The translations under genes and the position numbers were made by a program. From Ch128b sp964527925 (GTDB taxonomy: Bacteria; Bacteroidota; Ignavibacteria; Ch128b), in NCBI GenBank assembly GCA_964527925.1, contig CAZGQO010000003.1:62001-126000 (forward strand): a DNA stretch of 64,000 nt, given 5' to 3'. Shown piece by piece: positions 51,692-60,367 of this stretch (position 1 is the stretch's first letter; the number at the start of each line of letters is the position of its first letter). The notes beneath the pieces were generated by a model. It did no database searches. It was not told where the DNA came from and saw only the letters and a list, made by a program, of their open reading frames with translations.

Positions 51692-52583
51692 TGATTATTT
51701 TTTTAAGTTGATACAAATACCTGACTTTCTCCGAAAAGTCTTTGTGCTGTCTCCCGATAAAAACTCCAAGCGCAGGATTGCGTGTGTGACCTTTCACACT
51801 TAAATCTTCGATGTTTCCATGATCAGATATTATTATCAAAGTCTCTTTATCAAAATTCATTGAATTGATAATGCCTACTAAAAATTTGCTCAAATTATCA
51901 AGAACTTCAAAGGCATAATTAAAATTCTGACTATGTCCTGCATAGTCAGTTAAAAAATATTCGAACAAATTGAAATCAAATTCCTTGCTGATTTCATGAA
52001 ATCTCTCAGCAGCTTTCTCAGGTGATATCACAGGCAAATTGTATCCTAATTTAGTATTCCAGACTTGATTTGTAATCTCAGCAGTGATTGCTTTTTTGTT
52101 TAATAGTTTCTTTAGGTCATTTAGTTCTTTACCAGCAGATAAGTATGAAAAAGTTGTGACTGATAAAGTTCTTCGACCATCTCTTAAGTATTCAAAAAAT
52201 CTTTCGGGATATGCGTTTGAAAAATAAGTCTTTAAATTTCTTTTCTCGAGTTCGATAAAAATATTTTTTTCTTGAATTAATGGTTTAAGTGTAGAGTATG
52301 GATACGGTCCGAAGTGTTTTCCAATAAATTTTGATGCGTTGAATCCGCAGAATATTGCTGTTTGCCCGGTTCCACTCTGAGGTAAGCCCTCCACTCCCAT
52401 TGTTGCATTTACAGGAACAACACTGAAGTGTTTATTAAAAACTCTTGAGTTTCTTAGAGTCGGAGTTGAACCCAGAAGGTTAAAAAAATCAAATTTAAAT
52501 TTTACAAGCGGATTGATTTCTGGATTGTTCTTTCCAATCCCCAGACCATCAACAAAAACCATCATTATTCTTTTTTTGCTCAT
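51672..52583 (-). CDS. Alkaline-phosphatase-superfamily metalloenzyme
   Basis: 303 residues with the superfamily start MMVFVDGLGIGKNNPE (metal-binding Asp), the PQSGTGQTAIFCGF stretch containing the nucleophile-like Thr/Ser position, and the C-terminal metal ligands in LTDYAGHSQN and IISDHGNIEDLS. The layout resembles phosphopentomutase or cofactor-independent phosphoglycerate mutase relatives. It overlaps dtd (ATGA) and comEC. The exact reaction is unknown. Confidence 0.82.
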   Translation of the reverse strand: MSKKRIMMVFVDGLGIGKNNPEINPLVKFKFDFFNLLGSTPTLRNSRVFNKHFSVVPVNATMGVEGLPQSGTGQTAIFCGFNASKFIGKHFGPYPYSTLKPLIQEKNIFIELEKRNLKTYFSNAYPERFFEYLRDGRRTLSVTTFSYLSAGKELNDLKKLLNKKAITAEITNQVWNTKLGYNLPVISPEKAAERFHEISKEFDFNLFEYFLTDYAGHSQNFNYAFEVLDNLSKFLVGIINSMNFDKETLIIISDHGNIEDLSVKGHTRNPALGVFIGRQHKDFSEKVRYLYQLKKIIIGYFEN

Positions 52584-53044
52584 TGCCCTGTTTTGTTATA
52601 ATCAGTGTGAGCAATAATTGTAACAGGTCCTTCATTAATAATTTCTACGATCATCATTTCTCCAAAAATTCCTGTCTTCACTCGTTGAGAACCTAAAAGT
52701 TTTCTACATTCTTGAACAAAAACCTCATATAAATAATTTCCTTTTTCAGCATTTGCTGATTCAATAAAACTTGGACGATTGCCGCGTTTACTATCACCGT
52801 AAATTGTAAACTGAGATATAACCAGAAGTTCTCCATTAACATCATTCAAAGAGAGATTAAGTTTATCATTTTCATCGTTGAAGATTCTCATGTTGCAAAT
52901 TTTTTCTGCCAGTTTGATTGCATCCTGTTCGGTATCATCTTTATGAACTCCAAGTAAAATAACTAATCCCTGTCCAATTTCACGATAGTAATCGTCTTTA
53001 ATTTTTACACTTCCCCTGCTTACTCTTTGAATGACTGCCTTCAT
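52580..53044 (-). CDS. dtd: D-aminoacyl-tRNA deacylase
   Basis: 154 residues. The start MKAVIQRVSRGSV, the SQFTIYGD motif (residues 77-84) and the NEGPVTI motif (the Gly-cisPro pair of the active site) are diagnostic. It removes D-amino acids and glycine from mischarged tRNA. It overlaps prmC (ATGA) and the phosphatase-like gene (ATGA). Confidence 0.97.
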   Translation of the reverse strand: MKAVIQRVSRGSVKIKDDYYREIGQGLVILLGVHKDDTEQDAIKLAEKICNMRIFNDENDKLNLSLNDVNGELLVISQFTIYGDSKRGNRPSFIESANAEKGNYLYEVFVQECRKLLGSQRVKTGIFGEMMIVEIINEGPVTIIAHTDYNKTGQ

Positions 53045-53889
53045 TTTGATTTAACTCCATAGATTATTCTGTTAAGATCTAAATAGTCCTTAATCGTTTT
53101 CACATTTGTAAAATAATTCTGAATAAACAACTCTTTGATTTCTTCAGAAAGATGATTATCTATCTCAAAAAACAACATTCCATGAATCTTCAAATAATCT
53201 TTTGTGAGTTCAATAATGCGTTTATAAAATTTTAATTCATCATCAACAAAAAGCGCCACTGAAGGTTCGTATAATCTAACCTCTTTCTGAAGTAAATTTT
53301 TTTTCTTTTCTGAAATATATGGTGGATTCGAAACGATTATATCAAAGTTTCTTTCTGATGGTTGTTGATTCAGGATATCTATCTTTTCAAAGTGAATGTT
53401 TGAAACATTGTGTCTTTGTGCATTTAGTCGTGCAACTTCGATTGCTTTTTCGGAAATATCCACGCAATAAACAATTGAATTCTTTAGATTTTTTGCAAGA
53501 ACAATTCCAATATTTCCACTTCCTGAACATATGTCGAGAATTTTGTATGGATGATTTTTATCAACAGAATTTAGAATCTCTTCAACGAGTAATTCTGTTT
53601 CTGAACGTGGAATTAAAACATCTGGAGTGATAATGAAATCCATACCATAAAAATAAGATACACCAGTTATGTACTGTAATGGTTTTCCTGAAACTCTCTC
53701 TTTTAAGAATTCTCTAAACTGGCTCAATTCTTTTTCGTTGAGTGGTTGTTCAAAATTTTTGTAAAGTTCATATCTCTTACAATTTAGAATGTGAGAGAGC
53801 AACAATTCAGCATTAAGTCTCGAGTTTTCAATATTATGTTTTTCTAAATATTCAGTAGCGAGTTTAAGTGATTCGAGAATTGTCATCAT
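53041..53889 (-). CDS. prmC: Peptide chain release factor glutamine methyltransferase
   Basis: 282 residues. Two tandem ATG codons (53889, 53886) lead. The SAM-binding motif is ILDICSGSGNIGIVLA (about 117-132), and the substrate motif is SNPPYIS with Asn188. The N-terminal helical domain (about 1-80) matches PrmC, not other N6-type methylases. It methylates the GGQ glutamine of RF1 and RF2. It heads the dtd/comEC/sigma chain; the prfA gene is not adjacent. Confidence 0.95.
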   Translation of the reverse strand: MMTILESLKLATEYLEKHNIENSRLNAELLLSHILNCKRYELYKNFEQPLNEKELSQFREFLKERVSGKPLQYITGVSYFYGMDFIITPDVLIPRSETELLVEEILNSVDKNHPYKILDICSGSGNIGIVLAKNLKNSIVYCVDISEKAIEVARLNAQRHNVSNIHFEKIDILNQQPSERNFDIIVSNPPYISEKKKNLLQKEVRLYEPSVALFVDDELKFYKRIIELTKDYLKIHGMLFFEIDNHLSEEIKELFIQNYFTNVKTIKDYLDLNRIIYGVKSK

Positions 53890-53931
53890 TTCACGAACAA
53901 AGTCATTTTTTTTAATTTAGTTAAAAATGGA

Positions 53932-54942
53932 ATGATAATAAATAATTTGAGTGTAAAGAAGATTTTAATTATCAAACCACGTGGAATTGGTGATTTAATT
54001 TTATCAACTATTGTTTTGAAAAATCTTAAAGCGGATTTCCCAGATTCAGAAATACATTATTTAACAGAAGAATTTGCTTCACCTGTTCTGTTTCATAACC
54101 CTTTTGTTTCAAAAATTTTTGTGTTCGGAAAGTCTCTAAGAGAAAATCTGAAATTAATCTATAAACTTCGTCGTGAACGATATGATTTAATTTTTGACTT
54201 TTATTCCAATCCTCGAACAGCTCAATTCACATTTTTCATAAAGGGAAAAATTAAAGCAGGATATGATAAACGAGGAAGAAACTACGCTTACAATGTGAAA
54301 ATCAAATTAACTGATCCTGATTTACACAGTGCTCTTGCTCATTTAGAATTTTTAAAAGCCCTAAACATCACTCACTCATTCAAAGTTATTATCTATAACC
54401 TCAGCGATGAAGAAAAAACCTTTGCTGAAAAATTTTTCAAAGAAAATAATTTAAATGAAACAGTAATCGGCATCATTCCGGGTGGTGGATGGATCTCAAA
54501 AAGATGCGAACCTGAAAAATTTGTTGAGATTTGTAAAGCAGTTTATGAGAAGTGGAATTGCAAGTTTCTAATTCTCTATGGCGATGAAGATTTTTCTGAT
54601 GCAAAAGAAATTTATAATTCAATTTCAGAGATTTCCCATTTAGCTCCAAAAACTACCCTTCGTGAGATGGTTGCATTGATCTCCAGATGTAAAACAGTGA
54701 TTGCAAATGATTCAGGACCAATGCATCTTGCTTCAGCAATTGGAATTCCAACCATAGGAATTTTTGGTCCAACAAATCCATTCGCTCACAGACCATTCAG
54801 TCCGAAAGGATACTGGGTTCGAAACGAAAATCTTGATTGTATTCAATGTAATTTGAGAGATTGTCCTCGCAATCACGAGTGTATGAAAGATTTGGATGTT
54901 CAATTGGTTATTGATAAAATTAGTCAAGCACTTAACATATGA
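53932..54942 (+). CDS. Glycosyltransferase family 9 (heptosyltransferase-like)
   Basis: 336 residues. The N-terminus KKILIIKPRGIGDLILSTIV and the second domain (GIIPGGGWISKRCEPEKF and IANDSGPMHLASAIGIPTIG) are diagnostic of GT9. A Cys-rich tail (CIQCNLRDCPRNHECM) is seen in many family members. GT9 enzymes add heptose or other sugars to lipopolysaccharide cores. It starts a six-gene chain; it is divergent from prmC with a 42-base gap. Confidence 0.9.
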   Translation: MIINNLSVKKILIIKPRGIGDLILSTIVLKNLKADFPDSEIHYLTEEFASPVLFHNPFVSKIFVFGKSLRENLKLIYKLRRERYDLIFDFYSNPRTAQFTFFIKGKIKAGYDKRGRNYAYNVKIKLTDPDLHSALAHLEFLKALNITHSFKVIIYNLSDEEKTFAEKFFKENNLNETVIGIIPGGGWISKRCEPEKFVEICKAVYEKWNCKFLILYGDEDFSDAKEIYNSISEISHLAPKTTLREMVALISRCKTVIANDSGPMHLASAIGIPTIGIFGPTNPFAHRPFSPKGYWVRNENLDCIQCNLRDCPRNHECMKDLDVQLVIDKISQALNI

Positions 54943-55952
54943 AAATTAACAAGATTGATTACTCTAAATTGAACAAAATTCTGATTATCAGACCCTGTAA
55001 AATTGGGGATATTGTCATTTCATCTTTTGTTTTTTCAGCTATAAAAAAATTTAATCAAAATGTTTTTCTTGAACTTATTACCTTAAATAAAAACAGAGAA
55101 GTACTCCAATTTAATCCTAACCTTGATAGAATCTATTTCATTGATCAAAATATTTTTTCTTTTTTTCAATTACTTCCACTCAAAAAAGTAAATTATGATT
55201 TGATAACTGATTTGAACGATAATCCTTCAAGAACATCAGCTCTTTTACTCAGAACATTAAAATCACAAATAAAACTTGGATTTGATTTCCCTGAACAGAG
55301 AAAATTTTTAGATATCGCAATTACTCAACCATCAAAAGATCAAACTCACCTGATTGAAAGATATGCACATCTTTTGAGAGAAAGTGGATTAGAGATTAAC
55401 GATGAAGATATTAAACCAGAAATTTATCTAAATCCAGCACTTGATAAATCAATCAAGCATAAAGTTTCTGAAATAAAAAAGGCAAACAAATTGATTGGAA
55501 TCAATATTTCTGCTGGGGCACAAATCAGAAAACTCCCACCAGAAAAATGGATTGCAATAATCAACGAACTAAAAAAAATTTATAAACGAATAAAAATCAT
55601 TTTACTTCATGAACCAGGCGATTCTGATAGAGCACTGCTCATCAAATCTAATTTAAGCAATGAACTCTTCATAGATATCGAAGAAAAATCTTTTCAGGGT
55701 TTTGCGTGTAAGATTAAACATTTAGATTTATTAATCACACCAGATACATCTGCTGTCCACATTGCATCAGCATTGGGTATACCAGTGGTCGCACTATATC
55801 CAAATGTAAAATGGAATTTTATTAGTTTTGCACCTTATAAAACAAAATCAATCAACTTAATTTCATCAGAAGAAAATATTAATGCACTAAACAAGGATGA
55901 AATTGTAAAAGCCTTCGCAAAAATTGTTCAAGAATTAAATTGGAAGGAATAA
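54939..55952 (+). CDS. Glycosyltransferase family 9
   Basis: 337 residues. KILIIRPCKIGDIVISSFV at the start, then GINISAGAQIRKLPPEKWI and TPDTSAVHIASALGIPVVAL, are the GT9 landmarks. It lacks the C-terminal cysteine cluster of its neighbours. The start overlaps the previous stop as ATGA. It probably acts on the same glycan core as the genes either side. Confidence 0.9.
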   Translation: MKINKIDYSKLNKILIIRPCKIGDIVISSFVFSAIKKFNQNVFLELITLNKNREVLQFNPNLDRIYFIDQNIFSFFQLLPLKKVNYDLITDLNDNPSRTSALLLRTLKSQIKLGFDFPEQRKFLDIAITQPSKDQTHLIERYAHLLRESGLEINDEDIKPEIYLNPALDKSIKHKVSEIKKANKLIGINISAGAQIRKLPPEKWIAIINELKKIYKRIKIILLHEPGDSDRALLIKSNLSNELFIDIEEKSFQGFACKIKHLDLLITPDTSAVHIASALGIPVVALYPNVKWNFISFAPYKTKSINLISSEENINALNKDEIVKAFAKIVQELNWKE

Positions 55953-57094
55953 TGGAAAAGTCAAAATTCGAAATTCCGAAGTGTAAAAATTTTTCTGGCT
56001 ATAAACCGTGCTTTCCTTACTACAATTGTCTTCAAAATGGCTGCAAGGGAAATAATCCCATCGGCAAAAAGATTTTGATCATTAATCTTGATGCAATGGG
56101 TGATGTGATAATGACAACCGCTCAACTTCCTGGCTTGAAACGTAAATATCCTGAATCAACCATTTACTGGATCACACTAAAAAATGCTTATCCACTATTG
56201 TTAAATAATCCACTTATTGATTATCCACTCGAGTGGAATTTTGAAAATATTCTATTGCTTCAAAATATGGAATTTGATATAGTTTTTAATGCAGATAAAT
56301 CTCAACGTTCCTGTGCTTTGCATAAATCAATTTCTTCAAAAGAAAAATATGGTTTTACACTTAACGAAGATGGAAAGATCGTTCCTGAAAATGCCTTCGC
56401 AGATTATAATTATCTACTTGGAGTTGACGACTACTTGAAATTCAGAGTTAATCAAAAAACAGGTCAGGATATTTTAGCTGAAACATGGAATAATGATTAT
56501 CAGAGAGACAGATATATTCTTCAGCTGACGGATGAAGAAAAAAAATTCGTCGCTGAATTTAGAAATAAAATTCTTGATAACGATTCTCAAACGATTGTTG
56601 GCTTCAACACCGGTTGTTCAAATCTTTATCCTAATAAAAAAATGACGATTGAACAACATGTTTATCTTATTAATCAACTTTCAAAATATCCTGACTTAAA
56701 ATTAGTTCTTCTCGGTGGACCAGAAGACACAGAAAGAAATCAAAAAATAAAAGAATTAGTTGGTGATAAAGCTATTCTCACTCCAACAATTGATGGTTTA
56801 AGAAAAGGATTATGTTACATCGATGTTTGTGATGTTGTGGTGACTGGTGATTCGTTCGGGATGCACGCTTCGATTGGTCTTGGTAAATATGTGATAGTTT
56901 GGTTTGGAGTTAGCTGCTGGACAGAAATTGATCTTTATGATTACGGCAGAAAATTTTATCAGGAAGATCTTGAATGCTCTCCCTGCTGGAAAAAAGTTTG
57001 TCCCTACAATCTTGAATGTATTCAAAGAATTGATCTCGATGGAATGGTAGAAGAAATTTTGCGATTTCATTCAGAGATAAAAAATGAAAATTGA
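55952..57094 (+). CDS. Glycosyltransferase family 9 with two cysteine clusters
   Basis: 380 residues from the ATG at 55952 (AAGGA upstream, TAATG overlap with the preceding stop); an in-frame TTG at 55940 is less likely. An extra N-terminal cysteine cluster (CKNFSGYKPCFPYYNC, then GCKG) precedes the GT9 start IIDL-like GKKILIINLDAMGDVIM. The second domain has GFNTGCSNLYPNKKM and VTGDSFGMHASIGLGKYVIV, and the C-terminal tail has CSPCWKKVCPYNLEC. The N-terminal cluster is unusual for the family and may bind metal or Fe-S. Role on a surface glycan inferred. Confidence 0.88.
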   Translation: MEKSKFEIPKCKNFSGYKPCFPYYNCLQNGCKGNNPIGKKILIINLDAMGDVIMTTAQLPGLKRKYPESTIYWITLKNAYPLLLNNPLIDYPLEWNFENILLLQNMEFDIVFNADKSQRSCALHKSISSKEKYGFTLNEDGKIVPENAFADYNYLLGVDDYLKFRVNQKTGQDILAETWNNDYQRDRYILQLTDEEKKFVAEFRNKILDNDSQTIVGFNTGCSNLYPNKKMTIEQHVYLINQLSKYPDLKLVLLGGPEDTERNQKIKELVGDKAILTPTIDGLRKGLCYIDVCDVVVTGDSFGMHASIGLGKYVIVWFGVSCWTEIDLYDYGRKFYQEDLECSPCWKKVCPYNLECIQRIDLDGMVEEILRFHSEIKNEN

Positions 57095-57965
57095 TAGAGA
57101 GTATTTTACCAATTTGAAAAAACCTTTGGTACTCGATGGTCCAATGGGTACACTTTTAATCGAACGCGGAATTGATCTTGGTTCCAGATTGTGGTCGGCT
57201 CTTGCTTTATTAAACGATCCAGATGAAGTTCTAAAAATCCACAAAGAATATATAAATGCTGGTGCTGATATTATAACAACAAATACTTTCAGAACAAATC
57301 CTTATGTAGTTAAAAATTCCGAAACTCAAACGACTTCAGAAGAACTCGTAAAGATAGCAGTCAATCTTGCCCGAAAAGCAATTGAAAATTCTCCAAGAAA
57401 AATTTTGATAGCCGGTTCAAATGCTCCTGCTGACGATTGTTATTTGAAAAAAAGACTAATCAGTCTTGATGAACTAAAAGAAAATCATTTTCATCATATC
57501 AAATATTTAACTCAATCAGGAGTCGATTTTATTTTAAATGAAACTTTTGGTGATAAAGAAGAAATTGAGATAGTTTGTAAGATTTGTAATGAATTTAATT
57601 TTCCATTTGGTGTGAGTGTTTTGATTGATCATGATTTAAAAACATTTTTTGGACAGAATTTGATTGAAACTGTTGAAATGATTCATGCCTATAAACCATT
57701 ATTTATCTCTTTGAATTGTTCACGACCAGAGAATATACTTAAAGCAATTGAACTCATTTCTAAGTATTCACCGCTTGGTGTTTATCCAAATCTTGGTTCA
57801 GTAAAATCGTTTGCAACTGGAAAAATTGTTCGAGACTATTCGATTGAAAGTCTTAGGGAATTCACAAAAATTTTGATTCGAGAAGGAGTAAAAGTAATTG
57901 GAGTTTGCTGCGGCGGTAATCCAGAAGATATCAAAACTATAAGAACAGTTGTGGATTCACTATGA
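57084..57965 (+). CDS. Homocysteine S-methyltransferase family protein
   Basis: 293 residues, shorter than BHMT but near MmuM. The start LVLDGPMGTLLIERG and YINAGADIITTNTFRTNP are typical of the family; the zinc ligands are Cys212 (LNCSRP) and Cys275-Cys276 (VCCGGNP). It transfers a methyl group to homocysteine to give methionine, or acts on a related thiol. It overlaps the GT9 gene by 11 bases and ispE by 4. Its neighbours give no clue to the donor. Confidence 0.87.
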   Translation: MKIDREYFTNLKKPLVLDGPMGTLLIERGIDLGSRLWSALALLNDPDEVLKIHKEYINAGADIITTNTFRTNPYVVKNSETQTTSEELVKIAVNLARKAIENSPRKILIAGSNAPADDCYLKKRLISLDELKENHFHHIKYLTQSGVDFILNETFGDKEEIEIVCKICNEFNFPFGVSVLIDHDLKTFFGQNLIETVEMIHAYKPLFISLNCSRPENILKAIELISKYSPLGVYPNLGSVKSFATGKIVRDYSIESLREFTKILIREGVKVIGVCCGGNPEDIKTIRTVVDSL

Positions 57966-58777
57966 GAGAATTTTTTTCAAATGCAAAAATCAACATTGGA
58001 TTACACATCATTTCGAAGCGTGAAGATGGATATCATAATATCGAAACAATTTTCTATCCCGTCAAACTTTTCGACCGATTAGTTTTTTACGATTCTAATT
58101 CATTTTTAATCGAATGTGATAACCCTGAAATTCCTTTTGACCAAACTAATCTGATTTATAAAGCGAGAAATGTTTTATCGAACTATATCAAAAAAGAATT
58201 GAATGTGCGAGTAGTGTTAGAAAAAAATATTCCTGCCTTTGCTGGACTTGGTGGTGGAAGCTCAAACGCTGCTACAACTTTATTAGCGTTGAATGAAATT
58301 TTTAATCTAAATTTATTAAGAGAAAAATTATTAAAATTAGCTTCAGAGGTTGGAAGTGATGTTCCGTTTTTCATTTTGAATCAACCTGCAATTGCTGAAG
58401 GTCGTGGTGAAATTTTAACTCCCCTGCCCAATTTTGAACTCGATTATAAAATTTTAATTGTCTTCCCATCAATTAAAGTTTCAACAAGCTGGGCATATTC
58501 GAATTTTCAATCTTCAAGTAAGAAGATTGATTTGAAAGAAATAAAATCATCGTCAGACTTCAATACTCTTAAGCATCTCATCACAAATGATTTTGAAGAG
58601 ATTGTATTGAATGCTTTTCCTGAAATAGCTGAAATAAAAAATCAGATGATTGAAGCTGGTGCTGTTTTTTCATCCTTATCTGGCAGTGGATCATCAGTGT
58701 ATGGATTTTTTGAACAATCAAAAAATCTGGATGAAATAAAAAATATCTTCAAAAAACATCGAGTATTCGAATGTTAA
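57962..58777 (+). CDS. ispE: 4-diphosphocytidyl-2-C-methyl-D-erythritol kinase
   Basis: 271 residues. The GHMP kinase motifs are SNAKINIGLHIISKREDGYH at the start, the ATP loop PAFAGLGGGSSNAATTLLAL and the C-terminal SLSGSGSSVYGFFE. IspE phosphorylates CDP-methylerythritol in the non-mevalonate isoprenoid pathway. It overlaps the homocysteine methyltransferase-family gene by 4 bases (ATGA) and the amidase gene by 7. Confidence 0.95.
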   Translation: MREFFSNAKINIGLHIISKREDGYHNIETIFYPVKLFDRLVFYDSNSFLIECDNPEIPFDQTNLIYKARNVLSNYIKKELNVRVVLEKNIPAFAGLGGGSSNAATTLLALNEIFNLNLLREKLLKLASEVGSDVPFFILNQPAIAEGRGEILTPLPNFELDYKILIVFPSIKVSTSWAYSNFQSSSKKIDLKEIKSSSDFNTLKHLITNDFEEIVLNAFPEIAEIKNQMIEAGAVFSSLSGSGSSVYGFFEQSKNLDEIKNIFKKHRVFEC

Positions 58778-59403
58778 GATCAAACACTTTTTTTCTTTTA
58801 ATGTCCCTCACATTGTTCGGAATAATTTCCAGTTGCAGCAAATCTATCTTGAAGACTGACGACACAATAGTTATTCATCCAAGAAGCATCTGGAATGCAA
58901 ATGAAGCAAAACCTTTTAAGACACACAAACCAGTTCGAATAACGATTCATCATGAAGGAACTTATTTTCCACAGGACAGCTTAGCTTTCAGACACATCAA
59001 AAATGTACAGGTGTGGGGAGTGCGTGAGAGAAAATGGGCTGATATTCCTTATCACTTTTTAATTGATGGATTTGGAAATATTATTGAAGGAAGAAATATT
59101 TTTACAGTTGGAGAAACTAATACATCATATGATCCAACAGGACACTTATCGATTTCAATTATTGGTGAATATCACAAAAGACAAAAATTAAATTCAGAAC
59201 AATATCAATCACTTATAAAACTAATTGCTCATCTCAGCAAAAAATTTCAAATCAGTCTCGATTCAATAAAGGGTCACAAAGATTATTGCAGACCTGGAGA
59301 AACAGATTGTCCTGGTGACAATATTTACCAATTCATCCAATCAGGAAAAATTAAAAACGATGTAGAAAAATATTTGAAGAATTATAATTTAATCGAACTT
59401 TAA
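58771..59403 (+). CDS. N-acetylmuramoyl-L-alanine amidase lipoprotein (amidase_2/PGRP)
   Basis: 210 residues. A lipobox (IISSC, Cys22) predicts lipidation. The amidase_2 fold is marked by ITIHHEGTYF (zinc His), DIPYHFLIDGFGNIIEGR, ISIIGEYH and KGHKDYCRPGETDCPGDN (zinc His169 and Cys180). It cuts muropeptide amide bonds during wall growth or recycling. It ends the ispE chain and is convergent with the LD-carboxypeptidase gene, which is also a wall-recycling enzyme. Confidence 0.92.
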   Translation: MLRSNTFFLLMSLTLFGIISSCSKSILKTDDTIVIHPRSIWNANEAKPFKTHKPVRITIHHEGTYFPQDSLAFRHIKNVQVWGVRERKWADIPYHFLIDGFGNIIEGRNIFTVGETNTSYDPTGHLSISIIGEYHKRQKLNSEQYQSLIKLIAHLSKKFQISLDSIKGHKDYCRPGETDCPGDNIYQFIQSGKIKNDVEKYLKNYNLIEL

Positions 59404-59409
59404 TAAAAA

Positions 59410-60351
59410 TTAAGAAACGCAACTTTCCAATATTTCAACAGAACCTTTATCACAATCGATTCCAGCATTAACTCCAATTGGCATTGTATTCTTCGGGTTT
59501 ATATGCCCATAGATTAAATTATACAAAGTTGGCTTTTTAATTTTTGAGAAATAGTCATAGACTACTTCATTTAATGTAAGCGATTTCTTGGTACTATCTG
59601 TTTCTTCACAGTTCGTAAAATTACAGAGTACAATTCCCGAAACTTTATCAAAAATTTTAGCCAATTTCATCTGAGCAAAGTATCTATCTATGCGATAGGG
59701 TTTTTCATCTACATCCTCAAGAAACAAAATACTTTTCTTGAACTCTGGCAGGAACGGAGTTCCCAATAAAGAACATACAAGAGATAAATTCCCACCAAGT
59801 AAAATTCCTTTCGCATGACCATGATTCAAGCAGGAAATTTTTTCATTATCAGGATTTTTCATCTTACCAAATGGTTTAGTTGAAGTAATCATTCGCCAGA
59901 AGTTTTCGGCTGTGTATTGGTTCACTTCACCAGAAAAATCAACCGCTGCCATTGGACCAGAAAAAGTAATCAAACCTGTTTTCTTAAAAATTGCAAGTTG
60001 TAATGCTGTTATATCACTATAACCCACAAAAATTTTTGGATTTTTCTTTATCAAGTTATAATCAACTCTGTCAAGAAATCTGATAGTACCATATCCACCA
60101 CGCACACAGAAGATTGCTTTTACATTTTTGTTTGAAAACATTTCGTGTAAATCACTCAACCGTTCTTCATCTGTACCGGCTAAATAACCTCTTACTTTCC
60201 CTACATTTTTCCCAATAACCACACGATAACTAAGTGACTCAAGGTAACGCACTCCTTCATTTATTCTTTCAAGATTATCCGGTGTAGAAGCTGGCGAAAT
60301 CAATCCAATTAAATCACCCTTTTTCAAATATGGTGGTTTTATTGTTTTCAT
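59410..60351 (-). CDS. LD-carboxypeptidase (S66 family)
   Basis: 313 residues. The start IKPPYLKKGDLIGLISPAS, CVRGGYGTIRFLD and the nucleophile motif GYSDITAL (Ser112) are diagnostic; LFLEDVDEKPYRIDRYF carries the catalytic Glu, and IYGHINPKNTMPIG the His. It removes the terminal D-Ala from tetrapeptides during peptidoglycan recycling. AGGT precedes the start. It faces the amidase gene tail to tail. Confidence 0.96.
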   Translation of the reverse strand: MKTIKPPYLKKGDLIGLISPASTPDNLERINEGVRYLESLSYRVVIGKNVGKVRGYLAGTDEERLSDLHEMFSNKNVKAIFCVRGGYGTIRFLDRVDYNLIKKNPKIFVGYSDITALQLAIFKKTGLITFSGPMAAVDFSGEVNQYTAENFWRMITSTKPFGKMKNPDNEKISCLNHGHAKGILLGGNLSLVCSLLGTPFLPEFKKSILFLEDVDEKPYRIDRYFAQMKLAKIFDKVSGIVLCNFTNCEETDSTKKSLTLNEVVYDYFSKIKKPTLYNLIYGHINPKNTMPIGVNAGIDCDKGSVEILESCVS

Positions 60352-60367
60352 AAACTATACCTGTTAG

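Noticed and set aside
53319..53630. 103-residue plus-strand frame inside prmC
   Set aside because: Antisense to the conserved prmC catalytic domain.
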